64,000 bases of DNA from Bradyrhizobium manausense (GCF_018129685.1 NZ_JAFCLG010000002.1:491377-555376); one strand, 5' to 3'; shown: positions 35,916 to 45,448, counted from the stretch's first letter. Notes: generated by a model not told the origin, from the sequence alone. Numbers and translations are program-made.

Positions 35916-37574
35916 CTACTTCGGTTCCCCAGCCGTGGAAGGCGCAACAGCCGCCGCAGCCTTCCGTTCCACGCCGCGCGTCACCAGACGGAAAGACAGC
36001 GGCACGAAGATGATCGCGAGGGCCGTGGCCGCGATCATGCCGCCTATCACGCCGGTGCCGATAGAATGGCGGCTGACCGAGCCAGCGCCTGTGCTGATCG
36101 CCAACGGCAAGACGCCCAAGATGAACGCCAGCGAGGTCATGACGATAGGCCGGAATCTAAGCCGGGCCGCTTCGAGCGCGGCATCGGAGACGGACAGGCC
36201 CTCGCGATGGCGTTGGGCGGCAAATTCCACGATCAGGATCGCATTTTTCGCGGCGAGGCCTATCAGCGTGACGAGGCCGATCTGGAAATAGATATCGTTC
36301 TCGATGCCGCGCAGCCAGATCGCGACGATTGCGCCGAACAGAGCGAACGGCACGGCGGTGACCACCGCCAGTGGGAGCGACCAGCGCTCGTACTGTGCAG
36401 CAAGAATGAGGAACACCATCAGCAATCCGAACAGAAAACCCTGATAACCTGTCCCTGTGGTGGACAGCTCCTGGTAAGCCGAGCCGGTCCAGCCGATGGA
36501 ATAGTCGGTGCCGAGCGTGCTGCTGACGACCTCCTGCATCGCGACAAGCGACTGGCCCGAGGAATATCCCGGCGCCGGGTTGCCGAGGATCTTGGCAGCA
36601 GGGAAGATATTGAAGCGGTCGACGGTATCCGGACCGACTACACGTTCGACGCTCACCAGCGCGTTCAGCGGAATCATCGCACCGGTCTCGGCGCGCACAT
36701 AGATGAATCGAAGATCCTTCGGGGAGGACCGAAAATCCGATTCCGACGACAGGCTGACGCGGTAAGTCCGTCCGAACAGGCTGAAGTCGTTGACATACAG
36801 GCTGCCGAAGCCGCTCTGCATCGAGTCGAATATGGTGTTGATGGGTACACCAAGGGTCTTGGCCTTGCCGCGGTCGATATTGATCCTGTATTGCGGGATG
36901 GAGGTAGAAAACTGCGTGCTGACGCCGCGCAACTCCGGCCGCTTGGCGGCCTCTGTAACCACCTTCCTGGCCGCCTCGGCCAGCGCTTCGAGTGACGCGC
37001 CAGACCGGTTCTGCAGAAATAGTTCAAAGCCACCGGTGGTCCTGATGCCCTGGATCGGCGGAAGATTGAAGCCGATCACGACGCCGTCTCGGAACAAGCC
37101 GTTGAGCTTCGACAGCCCGGGGGCGATTTCTTGCGCGTCCTCGCCGGCCCTGGTTCGTTCAGCCCAGTCCTTCAGCGTAATAAACGAAACGCCGGCGTTG
37201 GTCTTCTGCGCACGGGAGAGAATATCGAAACCGTAAAGCGATACGACGCCTTGCACGGTCGGCATCTTGGCGATGGCGTCCGATGTGACGGCGGCTACCG
37301 CACGTGTGCGGCTGCTCGCAGCCGCAGCGGGCAACTGCGTCACCATCAGCACATAACCTTGGTCTTCCTGCGGTACGAGACTGCCTGGGACTTTCGTGAA
37401 CAAGTACCCCGTCGCGCCGAGCATTGCAGCGACAAGGACCACCGAGATGAAAGTCCGTTTCAAGAAAAACTCCACCACACCGGTGTAGCGCAAGGTAAGC
37501 CACGCGAAGCCACGGTTCAATACACGAAACGAACTTGCGGGTTCCTTATGCAGATTGAGCAACTGCGGGCCGAA
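35916..37574 (-). pseudogene. RND efflux pump permease (HAE1/AcrB-like), C-terminal half
   Basis: About 550 residues homologous to the second half of AcrB-type permeases: the TM7-flanking VEFFLKRTFISVVLVAAML, KVPGSLVPQEDQGYVLMVTQ, a periplasmic porter region, then the TM8-12 block (LVTLIGLAAKNAILIVEFA, RFRPIVMTSLAFILGVLPLA). Full-length proteins have about 1040 residues; everything before TM7 is missing, and upstream of 37574 the open frame (to 37721) is unrelated. No membrane-fusion protein or outer-membrane channel is adjacent. A decayed pump. Confidence 0.85.
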
Positions 37575-37774
37575 GGAAGACGCGACTGCGTCAGCAGCAC
37601 TTTTCGGAAGCGCAGCAGCGATACCATGAAATACGCGATCCCGATGGCTGACCAGTACTGGAAGCTCCGGCCAAACGATCTCGATCCCGGCCGCGCGGTA
37701 GAGAACCGCCATGATCTCCATTTAGCCGACAAAGTTCTTCGAACGCATAACAACCGCTCGCAATCGCTTGTCGT

Positions 37775-38011
37775 TCACGCGTGTGGTCCGTCTGTCTTTG
37801 GCTGCTTGTCGGGATCTATGTTAATCCGAAACCACGTCACATAGAGGGCAGGCAGAAACAGCAGCGTCAGCAGGTTTCCGACGATGATGCCGCCCATCAT
37901 GGCGTAAGCCATCGGCCCCCAGAAAACCTCCCGGGCAATCGGAATCAGCGCCAGGCTCGCCGCCGCGGCTGTCAGAATGATCGGGCGCATGCGAGTCGCC
38001 GCAATTGCTCC
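37775..38011 (-). pseudogene. Second RND permease, C-terminal tail only
   Basis: Minus-strand frame with ATRMRPIILTAAAASLALIP, EVFWGPMAYAMMGGIIVG and TLLFLPALYVTWFRI, the last two or three membrane segments of an RND permease. The remaining 950 or so residues are absent. It is a different paralogue from the fragment at 35916. The 200 bp between the two fragments could not be assigned. Confidence 0.75.
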
Positions 38012-38307
38012 GGGCCCAATCCAAAAGAGGAACTTACATGACACTGCGGCAGGTCGATTTTCTCGCTTCTAGCGAAATTGGTGTTATTTGCCGGAATGCT
38101 TTTGCTCGCATTCATGAACCGTTTTTGGCTCGTCCCGTCGATGACCAGGGCTTGCGCGGATGATCGTATTGAACGCGGCGCCCATTGAGCTCGATCAATG
38201 TGCGGACTGGTGGGAGGCTATCTAGATCAACATTACGATTAATATTACGATGCCGATCGTGGCGAGCCCACGGTCGGTACGCTTAGTGGCGCGAGGGGGA
38301 ATTTTCA

Positions 38308-39147
38308 ATGCCATTCAAAAGCATAGCTGTCTTTGTCGACCCCTCGCCCGCCGGCGAGGCGCGCACCTCCTATGCAGTTAGGATGGCATTCCGTCATGGA
38401 GCTCACCTCATCGGAATTTTCGCGGTGCCATCGATTTGGGATGGTAGTCCCGCGGAATCTTTTGTTCGAGGGCAGCAGGCTGTTCGGCTCGTCATTGACC
38501 GCCACCAGGCAAGTGAAGCAGCTGCGATGGACGCTGCGAACCGAAGTTTCTCGGCAGGCTGTGCTCGTGAAGACATCAGCTTCGAGTTCCGCTTCCTCCG
38601 TCAAGGTGACGTCAATGACAGCGTTACGCTGAATTCCCTGCATACCGATCTGGTGATCGTCGGTGGTCCGCGACCCGGTGGATTGCCGAGCGACTGGTCG
38701 GCTGAAGCGCTTCTTATCGCCACCGGCGTGCCATTTCTCCTTTTGCCGGAGCCCTGGACGGGGTCCGCTGCCGAGCATGTTGTTGTCGCTTGGAATGCCA
38801 GCCGCGAGGCGCGGCGCGCTATAGCAGATGCGCTTCCGTTTCTCGTCGGCGCGCTGTCCGTTACCATCCTCGTAGTCGATCCGCAGAAGAATCCCCGTCA
38901 CGGCGAGGAGCCTGGCGCGGACGTGGCTCATTATCTGACCCGTCACGGAGCCAAGGTGGTCGTCGAACAGGTGCAGTCGCATGGCGACCCAATCGCCAAC
39001 GTTATCCTGGCTTATGCGGAACGCCACAATACCGATCTCATTGTTGTCGGCGCTTATAGCCATGCTCGAACGACCGAAATGATCTTTGGCGGCGTGACCC
39101 GATCCTTGCTACGAGACGCCGCCGTTCCGCTACTGATTGCTCACTGA
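38308..39147 (+). CDS. Universal stress protein (two UspA domains)
   Basis: 279 residues with two UspA-type domains: an N-terminal one (KSIAVFVDPSPAGEARTSYA) and a C-terminal one beginning VVVAWNASREARRAIADALP. The second ends with the ATP-binding signature VVGAYSHARTTEMIFGGVTR. Such tandem proteins are cytoplasmic stress or energy-limitation proteins. It stands alone, flanked by RND and IS3 remnants. Confidence 0.9.
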   Translation: MPFKSIAVFVDPSPAGEARTSYAVRMAFRHGAHLIGIFAVPSIWDGSPAESFVRGQQAVRLVIDRHQASEAAAMDAANRSFSAGCAREDISFEFRFLRQGDVNDSVTLNSLHTDLVIVGGPRPGGLPSDWSAEALLIATGVPFLLLPEPWTGSAAEHVVVAWNASREARRAIADALPFLVGALSVTILVVDPQKNPRHGEEPGADVAHYLTRHGAKVVVEQVQSHGDPIANVILAYAERHNTDLIVVGAYSHARTTEMIFGGVTRSLLRDAAVPLLIAH

Positions 39148-39216
39148 GAAGCAACAGTCTGCGACTTGTATCCGCTTGGCGAGGAAACACGGTCGACCCC
39201 TCGCGCGGACCAAAGT

Positions 39217-39325
39217 TTAGGCGCATGCCGATAAGTGTGCGAGCTCGCTCGGCGTCAAGCTACCGAGTGAGGTATGAGGTCTGCGTTGTTGTAATGCCAC
39301 CTCCATTCTTCGAGCCGATCCATGG
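39217..39325 (-). pseudogene. IS3-family transposase, C-terminal scrap with frameshift
   Basis: On the minus strand RLEEWRWHYNN is followed, after a one-base frameshift, by RPHTSLGSLTPSELAHLSACA and a stop at 39217. This is the end of an IS3-type integrase-domain transposase (usual form: WRxxYNxxRPHSSLGxLTPxEFA). Only about 36 residues survive. The rest of the 39148-39548 gap holds nothing recognisable. Confidence 0.7.
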
Positions 39326-39548
39326 CGTCAGCCATCACACCCCGCTTCCAGTTTCATCTGGCGTTCAGTCTTCTAAACGATGCGCTTACCATTTTGCGGG
39401 GCAGTTCTCTAACTCAATCGATGTGTTTCCGGACTGCGCGCCCGTCTTAGGTCGACCGCGGATCTGCGGTTTTGTTTCCCAATACTGCAAAATCGCATTC
39501 ACTCAAATTCACAAACGCAACTCTATTGGCGCACGAATGCCTACTAGT

Positions 39549-40343
39549 TCACGCAGTCGGAATGAACAATTCAGATACGCCATAGCCGGCTTCGATGGGC
39601 AACATGAGCCGCCGCCCGCCTTCGACCCGCTCGACACGCGGTAACACGGTTACGACCTTCGAGAGCCGGGTCGCCTCCACCGCAGCTTGCACCGACGGAA
39701 ATTGTGCCAGCTTTTGCAGGTTGAGACGGGTGGGCGGAAGCAGAATGCGATGCCCAGCATCGGCATCGCATATGGCTTGGCGTGGCGCGATCCAGAATCC
39801 CTCGGTCGCCTCCAATCCGTCGTGCTCTCCGGTCTGCTCGACCGGGGCAGCAATAAGGAAGAAATGAGTATCGAATCGCCGGGGCGGTCCAGGTGGCGTA
39901 ATCCAATGGGCGAAATGCTCCATGAGATCTAGGGCCGGCTTCAGTTTTTCTTGTTCAAGCAGTTCGCTAAACGAAATCTTGCCGTCGATTAGCGCATGCC
40001 GATGTGTCTCTACGAGGATGCGGGTTTCATCGGCGCCGAGCAACTGCGGCTCATCCTGCCGCCTAGCCAATAGCAAGCCCGCCTCCTCGAAGGTCTCGCG
40101 AATGGCAGCGATCCAGAAGGATAAAATCGGTTCTGAACCACTTGGCGCTATTGAATGTCGCCAAAGCTCATTCCCGTCTTCCGGCTCGGCTTTGCCGCCG
40201 GGAAATACTAGCGCTCCGGATGCAAAGTCTATCTGATGATGACGCACCACCATATACGCTTCGATCCCTGCCGAACCATTGCGCAGGATAACAGCTGAGG
40301 CCGCCGGCATCACGGGGATAGCTTCTGGCTTGGGTATGTTCAT
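39549..40343 (-). CDS. NUDIX hydrolase-family protein
   Basis: 264 residues from ATG 40343, with AAAGGA upstream. NUDIX fold: ASAVILRNG strand, GALVFPGGKAEPED, then the box region AIRETFEEAGLLLAR (R-E-x2-E-E-x-G). NUDT19/acyl-CoA diphosphatase-like in length and spacing, which would fit hydrolysis of CoA derivatives, although the exact class is not proven. Last gene of the minus-strand run 42832-39549. Confidence 0.85.
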   Translation of the reverse strand: MNIPKPEAIPVMPAASAVILRNGSAGIEAYMVVRHHQIDFASGALVFPGGKAEPEDGNELWRHSIAPSGSEPILSFWIAAIRETFEEAGLLLARRQDEPQLLGADETRILVETHRHALIDGKISFSELLEQEKLKPALDLMEHFAHWITPPGPPRRFDTHFFLIAAPVEQTGEHDGLEATEGFWIAPRQAICDADAGHRILLPPTRLNLQKLAQFPSVQAAVEATRLSKVVTVLPRVERVEGGRRLMLPIEAGYGVSELFIPTA

Positions 40344-40369
40344 GTTTATCGTCCTTTGGGCTTTCACTT

Positions 40370-41230
40370 TCACGTGTACCGAAGTGTGACTTCCATCGCG
40401 ATAGTCCCCTCCGGCGTGAGGGCCCACAGCTCCGCGCCTTTTCCGCCGTCAAGAGTGCGGCCAACAATGCTGAAGGGCGCCGTGTCGAATAGTGGCGCAC
40501 GGGCTCGCTGCGTGAACGATTTTAGCGTTTGTCCTGGAGCGTGATCCCGCGCAAGGTCAATCAGGCACTGCTGCGAGTATGGACCATGCACAACAAGTCC
40601 GGGATAACCCTCGATGCGCATCGCATAATCTCGATCGTAATGAATGCGGTGCGGGTTGAAAGTCAGCGCGGAATAGCGGAACAATGAAACTGGATCCGTC
40701 ATAATCGTCCGGAGCCACGGCGTGTCAGCCGGCGGCTTGTTCCTTTTCGGCGTAGCGCTCTGCTCTCCAGCCTTCGCTTCTTCGCGGAACACCGTGTGAC
40801 TTTGTTCGACGATAGCGAGGCCGCGAGGTGTGAAAATGCGACGGGTCTGTGTCGCGAAAATCAACGCTCCGGTACCGCCCGACCGCAGCGAGACATCGGT
40901 GAACTCTGTCTCGCGCCTGAGCGCATCGCCGACGCGAATAGGGTCGTGGAAGGCCAGTTCGGTTCCCGCATACATGCGCCGTGGAAACGGCATCGGGGGC
41001 AGAACGCCGCCAGAGGTCGGCAACCCATCATCACCGAGTGTCGCCTTGGGCGACAGAGGCACGAAATACACCAGATGCCATCCCGGCGGGATCGTCCCCC
41101 CGGGCCCAGGAATCCGTTCCTCCCGATCAAAGGTCACCGCTAGTCCTCGGAGCGGGGCCTGAGTGGCTACATCTTCCTCGACGACTTTCGTCCCGATATG
41201 CTTGCGCAGTGCGTCAATGTCGACGTTCAT
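40370..41230 (-). CDS. MaoC/FAS1-like acyl-CoA hydratase
   Basis: 286 residues with two hotdog halves: an N-terminal FAS1-like dehydratase domain (KHIGTKVVEEDVAT; PMPFPRRMYAGTELAFHDP) and a C-terminal MaoC-like domain with the hydratase motif TFNPHRIHYD and EGYPGLVVHGPY. The architecture is that of mesaconyl-C4-CoA hydratase-type enzymes. It lies in one run with DUF35 and Ltp2-like genes, where it would hydrate an enoyl-CoA to the beta-hydroxy substrate of the aldolase. Confidence 0.86.
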   Translation of the reverse strand: MNVDIDALRKHIGTKVVEEDVATQAPLRGLAVTFDREERIPGPGGTIPPGWHLVYFVPLSPKATLGDDGLPTSGGVLPPMPFPRRMYAGTELAFHDPIRVGDALRRETEFTDVSLRSGGTGALIFATQTRRIFTPRGLAIVEQSHTVFREEAKAGEQSATPKRNKPPADTPWLRTIMTDPVSLFRYSALTFNPHRIHYDRDYAMRIEGYPGLVVHGPYSQQCLIDLARDHAPGQTLKSFTQRARAPLFDTAPFSIVGRTLDGGKGAELWALTPEGTIAMEVTLRYT

Positions 41231-41258
41231 GTTGATGCCGCTCCCGGTGATGAGATGG

Positions 41259-41675
41259 TCACGACGCAGTTACACAGGCAGGAGTCACCAGATCGGGTTT
41301 AACCTGTTCGAAAATGATACGAACCGGCAGTCCAAGTTTGACGTCCGTCTCCTTGGCGCCGCGGAGAGGGACTTGCATCCGCACGCCCTCTTCGAGGTCA
41401 ACTGTGACCAGAATGTACGGGAGCTCGAGCTTGAACCCCGGATTGAAGGCGTGATGGGTGATAGTCCAGCTATGGACCGTTCCCAGGCCAGAGGCCTCTA
41501 TCCATCTCACCTCAAACGAGTAACAGACGTCACAAACGGGCCTCGGATAGTGACGAATTTTTCCGCATTGCCCGCATTTTTGAAGAAGCAGCCGTCCACT
41601 CTTGAGTCCATCCCAATAAGGCTTCGACTCATAGGTTGGCTCAGGAACTGGCTTAAGATAGGCCTCCGCAGTCAT
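41259..41675 (-). CDS. Zn-ribbon OB-fold (DUF35) partner protein, second copy
   Basis: 138 residues from ATG 41675, preferred because AAAGGA lies 8 bases upstream; an ATG at 41684 overlaps the thiolase stop. Zinc ribbon CGQCG and CDVC, then the OB-fold with GLGTVHSWTITHHAFNPGF and PYILVTVDLEEGVRM. It follows the Ltp2-like gene with overlapping or near-overlapping ends, as in the pair at 1985-3591. It presumably forms a complex with that protein. Confidence 0.87.
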   Translation of the reverse strand: MTAEAYLKPVPEPTYESKPYWDGLKSGRLLLQKCGQCGKIRHYPRPVCDVCYSFEVRWIEASGLGTVHSWTITHHAFNPGFKLELPYILVTVDLEEGVRMQVPLRGAKETDVKLGLPVRIIFEQVKPDLVTPACVTAS

Positions 41676-41680
41676 TGCGA

Positions 41681-42832
41681 TCATCCTTTGCGCATGATCG
41701 CGACGGATCCGTCGCCCATATCGCCGTATCCAGTCACAAGGCCGATCTCGGCTCCCCTAACTTGTGCCTTGCCGGCCTCGCCTCTGAGTTGACGCACAAG
41801 TTCAACAATGTGGTTCATGCCAACCATGTGAGCCTGAGAAAGAAGCCCGCCGTGGGTGTTGATCGGTAATTCTCCTCCAAGCCGAATGGCTCCGCTCGCA
41901 ACAAACGGGCCCCCCTCACCTTTCTTGCAAAAGCCGAGGTCTTCAAGCTGACACAGCACGATGTAGGTGAAGCAGTCGTAAATCTCGGCAACGTCGATAT
42001 CGCCAGGCGAAACACCGGCCATGGCAAATGCTTTCGGCGCAGCCTTCGCGATCCCGAGGCGCGTCAAATCCGGGCGTTGAGTGATGACACTCGGTGAATC
42101 CGGGTGGCCTTCGGCCACCCCCATAATATAAACCGGTGGCTTGCCAAGATCGTTTGCCCGGTCTGCACCGCTGACCACGATGGCCGCGCCGCCGTCGCTT
42201 TCCAGGCTGCAATCATAGAGCCTCAAAGGATCGGAGATCATGCGAGACGCCTGGTGATCCTCAAGGGTCAGTGGTCTCGTCATCATGCCATTGCCGTTGA
42301 GAATTGCATTGTGACGGGTAGACACGGCAATTTCGCCAAGCTGCAAGCTCGTTGTACCGAACAGTTCCATATGTCGACGGGCCATCGGCGCATATAGCTG
42401 TGCCGGGGCGATCGCGCCGACCGGCATCTCATGCTCACCAACCACCTTGAACTGGGGCATTTGCTGAACACGCGTGCCGATACGACCCGCAGATGAGCCG
42501 TTACGACCGATCGGAATCAGCACGTTACTGCACACACCACCGCTTATCGCGAGCAGCGCACATTGTATGGCCGCGACGCAACTGGCTCCGCCTAGCGGCG
42601 CGGTGGCCGAAAAGCGCAAGTCAGATATACCGAAATTCGTGACAAAGTCTTCGGCTACGACAAGCGAATTTGAATATGGAATAATGCCGTCGATCTCTTT
42701 GGGACTGAGCCCCGCATCCGCGATCGCATTCAACGAAGCCTCGAGTTGAAGCGCAAGTACGCTCTTGCCCGACATGCGAGTGTACTTGGTCTCTCCCACA
42801 CCAGTGATGGCGGCCTTTTCTTTCAGTGACAT
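41681..42832 (-). CDS. Thiolase-superfamily protein, SCP-x/Ltp2-like, second copy
   Basis: 383 residues: KAAITGVGETKYTRMSGKS at the start, GGASCVAAIQCALLAI around the former nucleophile site, EIYDCFTYIV with the conserved tyrosine, and NTHGGLLSQAHMVG near the end. By alignment the nucleophilic cysteine position appears to be alanine, with a cysteine two residues later, so activity as a standard thiolase is doubtful and an Ltp2-like aldolase role is favoured. First gene of the minus-strand run, divergent from an acyl-CoA dehydrogenase pair. Confidence 0.85.
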   Translation of the reverse strand: MSLKEKAAITGVGETKYTRMSGKSVLALQLEASLNAIADAGLSPKEIDGIIPYSNSLVVAEDFVTNFGISDLRFSATAPLGGASCVAAIQCALLAISGGVCSNVLIPIGRNGSSAGRIGTRVQQMPQFKVVGEHEMPVGAIAPAQLYAPMARRHMELFGTTSLQLGEIAVSTRHNAILNGNGMMTRPLTLEDHQASRMISDPLRLYDCSLESDGGAAIVVSGADRANDLGKPPVYIMGVAEGHPDSPSVITQRPDLTRLGIAKAAPKAFAMAGVSPGDIDVAEIYDCFTYIVLCQLEDLGFCKKGEGGPFVASGAIRLGGELPINTHGGLLSQAHMVGMNHIVELVRQLRGEAGKAQVRGAEIGLVTGYGDMGDGSVAIMRKG

Positions 42833-42885
42833 GAGGCAAAGCTCCCACGGCGGTTCGCGACGCCTGAACGCTTTCCGCGACGACG

Positions 42886-42897
42886 GAACGACCGTTC
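42886..42897. promoter_or_regulatory. Palindrome GAACG-AC-CGTTC upstream of Ltp2-like gene
   Basis: Perfect 5-bp arms with a 2-base centre, 53 bases upstream of the Ltp2-like start in the divergent promoter region. The form GAACGnnCGTTC is common for TetR-family operators. No cognate regulator gene is adjacent. Confidence 0.4.
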
Positions 42898-42939
42898 AAG
42901 CTTTCTACTTGACGTCGATCGCCCAGAATAGGATTATTT

Positions 42940-42953
42940 CGAACAGACGTTAG
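42940..42953 (+). promoter_or_regulatory. Candidate shared regulatory motif, third copy
   Basis: CGAACAGACGTTAG followed by ATTT, 88 bases before the dehydrogenase start. Sixteen of 18 bases equal the site at 15955 when the ATTT is included. It also resembles the right half of 5281-5312. Confidence 0.35.
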
Positions 42954-43041
42954 ATTTAATTCGTAGCGCGGTCAATCGACTGGGGTTCGCCCTTTCCGTG
43001 TAGGGCAACGGGCACAACCGCGCCTGGGAAAGAACATCTCT

Positions 43042-44259
43042 ATGGACCTCCGCTACAGCTCGCGACATCGCGCTCTTCAGGAGGACGCTCGCAGCTTCAT
43101 AAAGGAATATGGCCACCTTTCGCCGAAAACCGGGGGTGGACGGAAGCGGCCTGACGCGCGAGCCCTGGATTGGCAAGAGCTTCTGCTGGAGCGCGGCTAT
43201 TTTGCCCGCAACATTCCCCGTGAATATGGCGGCTTCGGCCTGCCGGTCGACATCATGGAATTGGCCATCATCGCCGAAGAATTCTCGATCGCGGGCGTGT
43301 CTCCGGGCATCATGAACCAGGGCATTTCCATGCTGGTGCCGACATTGCTCGAGGTCGGAACGAAGGAGCAGTGCATTCGATGGATCGGGCCTACCATCCG
43401 CGGTGACATCATTTGGTGCCAGGGCTATTCGGAGCCCGGTTCGGGCTCCGACCTTGCCGCCGCCAAAACCAGCGCCCGTGTCGAGGACGGCCAATTCATC
43501 GTCAACGGCCAGAAAATCTGGACGAGTTCTGCCCATTACGCCGACATGATGTTCCTTCTTTGTCGCACAGAGTCCGACAAGAGCAAGCACGATGGGCTGT
43601 CCTATCTTCTTGTCCCCATGAATGCGCCTGGCATTGAGGTGCGCCCATTGGTCACAATGACTGGCCGCGCCGAGTTCAACGAGACGTTCTTCACGGATGT
43701 CCGCGTGCCAACCGACCAGATTGTGATGGGACGCGGCGACGGCTGGCATGTCGCCAATGTCACCTTGAAATACGAACGGATGCTGCTCGGCGACGCCAAC
43801 AAGCTGACCTACCGTCTGGCGAGGGCTGTCGAATTGATGAAAAAAACGATGCTCGCTGGCCGCAGGTTCATCGACATCCCCGAATATCGCGAGCGGCTGC
43901 TGAAACTGCAGGGCGAGGTGATGGCCTCGAAATACCACGGTCTTAGATTAATGACCGAGCAGGCCAAGGGCGAGGATTCGGGGGTCAAGCGCTTGATCGT
44001 CAAGCTGAACGGGACGATGATTGCGTATCGGCTGTCATCGCTGGTCGTCGACGTGCTCGGCGCGGCAGGCCTCGCTTACGAACCGGTGGGCGAAGCGTCC
44101 GAGGACGACGAAGCCACCACCTGGCAAATAGATAACATGTACGACATCGGTCTCATCATCGGTGGCGGCTCATCGAATATTCAGAAGAACATCATCGGCG
44201 AGCGCGGGCTGGGCCTGCCGCGCGAGCCGAAGTCCGTCCCACCAGCCGTGAGAGGGTGA
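43042..44259 (+). CDS. Acyl-CoA dehydrogenase, first of pair
   Basis: 405 residues: N-terminal MDLRYSSRHRALQEDARSF, central signature GYSEPGSGSDLAA, then NGQKIWTSSAHYADMMF and the C-terminal helical domain. Its stop overlaps the alternative GTG start of a second, shorter dehydrogenase. Adjacent long/short dehydrogenase pairs are known from steroid side-chain degradation, where they form alpha2beta2 heterotetramers with shared FAD sites. It probably oxidises a bulky or branched acyl-CoA. Confidence 0.9.
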   Translation: MDLRYSSRHRALQEDARSFIKEYGHLSPKTGGGRKRPDARALDWQELLLERGYFARNIPREYGGFGLPVDIMELAIIAEEFSIAGVSPGIMNQGISMLVPTLLEVGTKEQCIRWIGPTIRGDIIWCQGYSEPGSGSDLAAAKTSARVEDGQFIVNGQKIWTSSAHYADMMFLLCRTESDKSKHDGLSYLLVPMNAPGIEVRPLVTMTGRAEFNETFFTDVRVPTDQIVMGRGDGWHVANVTLKYERMLLGDANKLTYRLARAVELMKKTMLAGRRFIDIPEYRERLLKLQGEVMASKYHGLRLMTEQAKGEDSGVKRLIVKLNGTMIAYRLSSLVVDVLGAAGLAYEPVGEASEDDEATTWQIDNMYDIGLIIGGGSSNIQKNIIGERGLGLPREPKSVPPAVRG

Positions 44260-44261
44260 GC

Positions 44262-45356
44262 ATGGAGTTCGGTCTCAGCGAAGAGCAATTAATGCTCACG
44301 GAGTCCTTGCGCGGCTTTCTGGACGAAAGACTGCCCATGAACAAGTTGCGCGAGATTGCCGAGGGCGGCTTGGGCTTCGATGGTGAACTATGGTCGGGCC
44401 TTACCGAGCAAGGCATCATGGGCATCATGGTCCCCGAGGACTTTGGGGGTCTGGGCCTCTCGCTGCTTGATGCAGCTGTTGCCGCGGAGGCACTCGGGTA
44501 TCACGCAGCACCAACGCCATTCGCGGCTGCGCTGGTCATGGCCCCCCTCACCCTGATTGCCAGTGGAGACCGCGCCCAGCAAAAAGCATGGCTGCCGCGG
44601 ATCGCAAGCGGCGAAGTCCGGATCGGGGTCGGGTTCGCCGGCATGTCGGGCCAGACCGGCGAAGCAGTCGCCCGCCTTGACGGAAATAAGCTGTCCGGAT
44701 GCATAACGGGTGTGCTCGATGGCGGGGATGCGACGCATTTCATCGTTTATTTGGGTGACGGCCGTGCTGCCCTGTTCGCTGCGGTCGAGGAACCCGGTGT
44801 CAGCGTAAGCACGCATCGCAGCTTGGATCGCACGCGACCGGTAACGGCTTTGGTATTGCATGATGCGAGGGCTGCGATCCTTGGTGCCGCCAACGACCCG
44901 AAGGCAGCGGCGACCGCCGTGCTCGACGCAGGTCGCGTCATGCTCGCAGGCGACACGCTGGGGGCGGCGCAGTCCATGTTTGACAAGGCGCTGCTCTATT
45001 CCAAAGAGCGGGTTCAGTTCAATCGTGTGATTGGTTCGTTTCAAGCCGTCAAGCATACGCTTGCCGACATTATCACCATGCTCGAGCCGTGCCGCTCGTT
45101 GGTCTGGTACGCGGCTCACGCTCAGGACGGGCCTGCCGAGGAAGCGCGCGTTGCCGCGCTGCAGGCAAAGGCGCACCTGGGCGATGCCGGACGCGAAATC
45201 GCCCGTCTTGCGACCGAGGTTCATGGTGGCATGGGATTTACGGACCTGCTCGGCCTTCATTACTGGTTCAAGCGCATTGCGTTCAACCGGCAGCTTCTTG
45301 GGGCTCCCGAGCGCTGCAGGCACGAGGCCGCCGTCGCGCAAGAATGGGTGAGTTGA
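44262..45356 (+). CDS. Acyl-CoA dehydrogenase, second of pair
   Basis: 364 residues from ATG 44262, with AGGG upstream (a GTG at 44256 is possible). Begins MEFGLSEEQLMLTESLRGFL; the middle domain has FAGMSGQTGEAVARLDGN in place of the conserved TEPxxGSD, so the flavin/substrate region is altered. The C-terminal part has QFNRVIGSFQAVKH and EVHGGMGFTD. This asymmetry relative to the preceding gene fits the heteromeric dehydrogenase model. Last catabolic gene before the conjugation module. Confidence 0.9.
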   Translation: MEFGLSEEQLMLTESLRGFLDERLPMNKLREIAEGGLGFDGELWSGLTEQGIMGIMVPEDFGGLGLSLLDAAVAAEALGYHAAPTPFAAALVMAPLTLIASGDRAQQKAWLPRIASGEVRIGVGFAGMSGQTGEAVARLDGNKLSGCITGVLDGGDATHFIVYLGDGRAALFAAVEEPGVSVSTHRSLDRTRPVTALVLHDARAAILGAANDPKAAATAVLDAGRVMLAGDTLGAAQSMFDKALLYSKERVQFNRVIGSFQAVKHTLADIITMLEPCRSLVWYAAHAQDGPAEEARVAALQAKAHLGDAGREIARLATEVHGGMGFTDLLGLHYWFKRIAFNRQLLGAPERCRHEAAVAQEWVS

Positions 45357-45365
45357 AGCGTCCTC

Positions 45366-45403
45366 TAGTGGCACGAATGTTCAGTAGTGGCAAGAATGGT
45401 CAG
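45366..45403. repeat. 19-bp tandem repeat
   Basis: TAGTGGCACGAATGTTCAG is directly followed by TAGTGGCAAGAATGGTCAG (17 of 19 identical). It sits just after the dehydrogenase stop and 46 bases before the broken LysR gene. It may be a remnant of an insertion-sequence end, since IS21-type ends carry such repeats, or a binding site; neither can be shown here. Confidence 0.6.
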
Positions 45404-45448
45404 GGAACGTAATCCCATAGAACACTTAGTCGTAATCGAACGTCCGAC

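Noticed and set aside
37575..37774. Open frames between the two RND remnants
   Set aside because: No frame shows RND or other recognisable homology; left unassigned.
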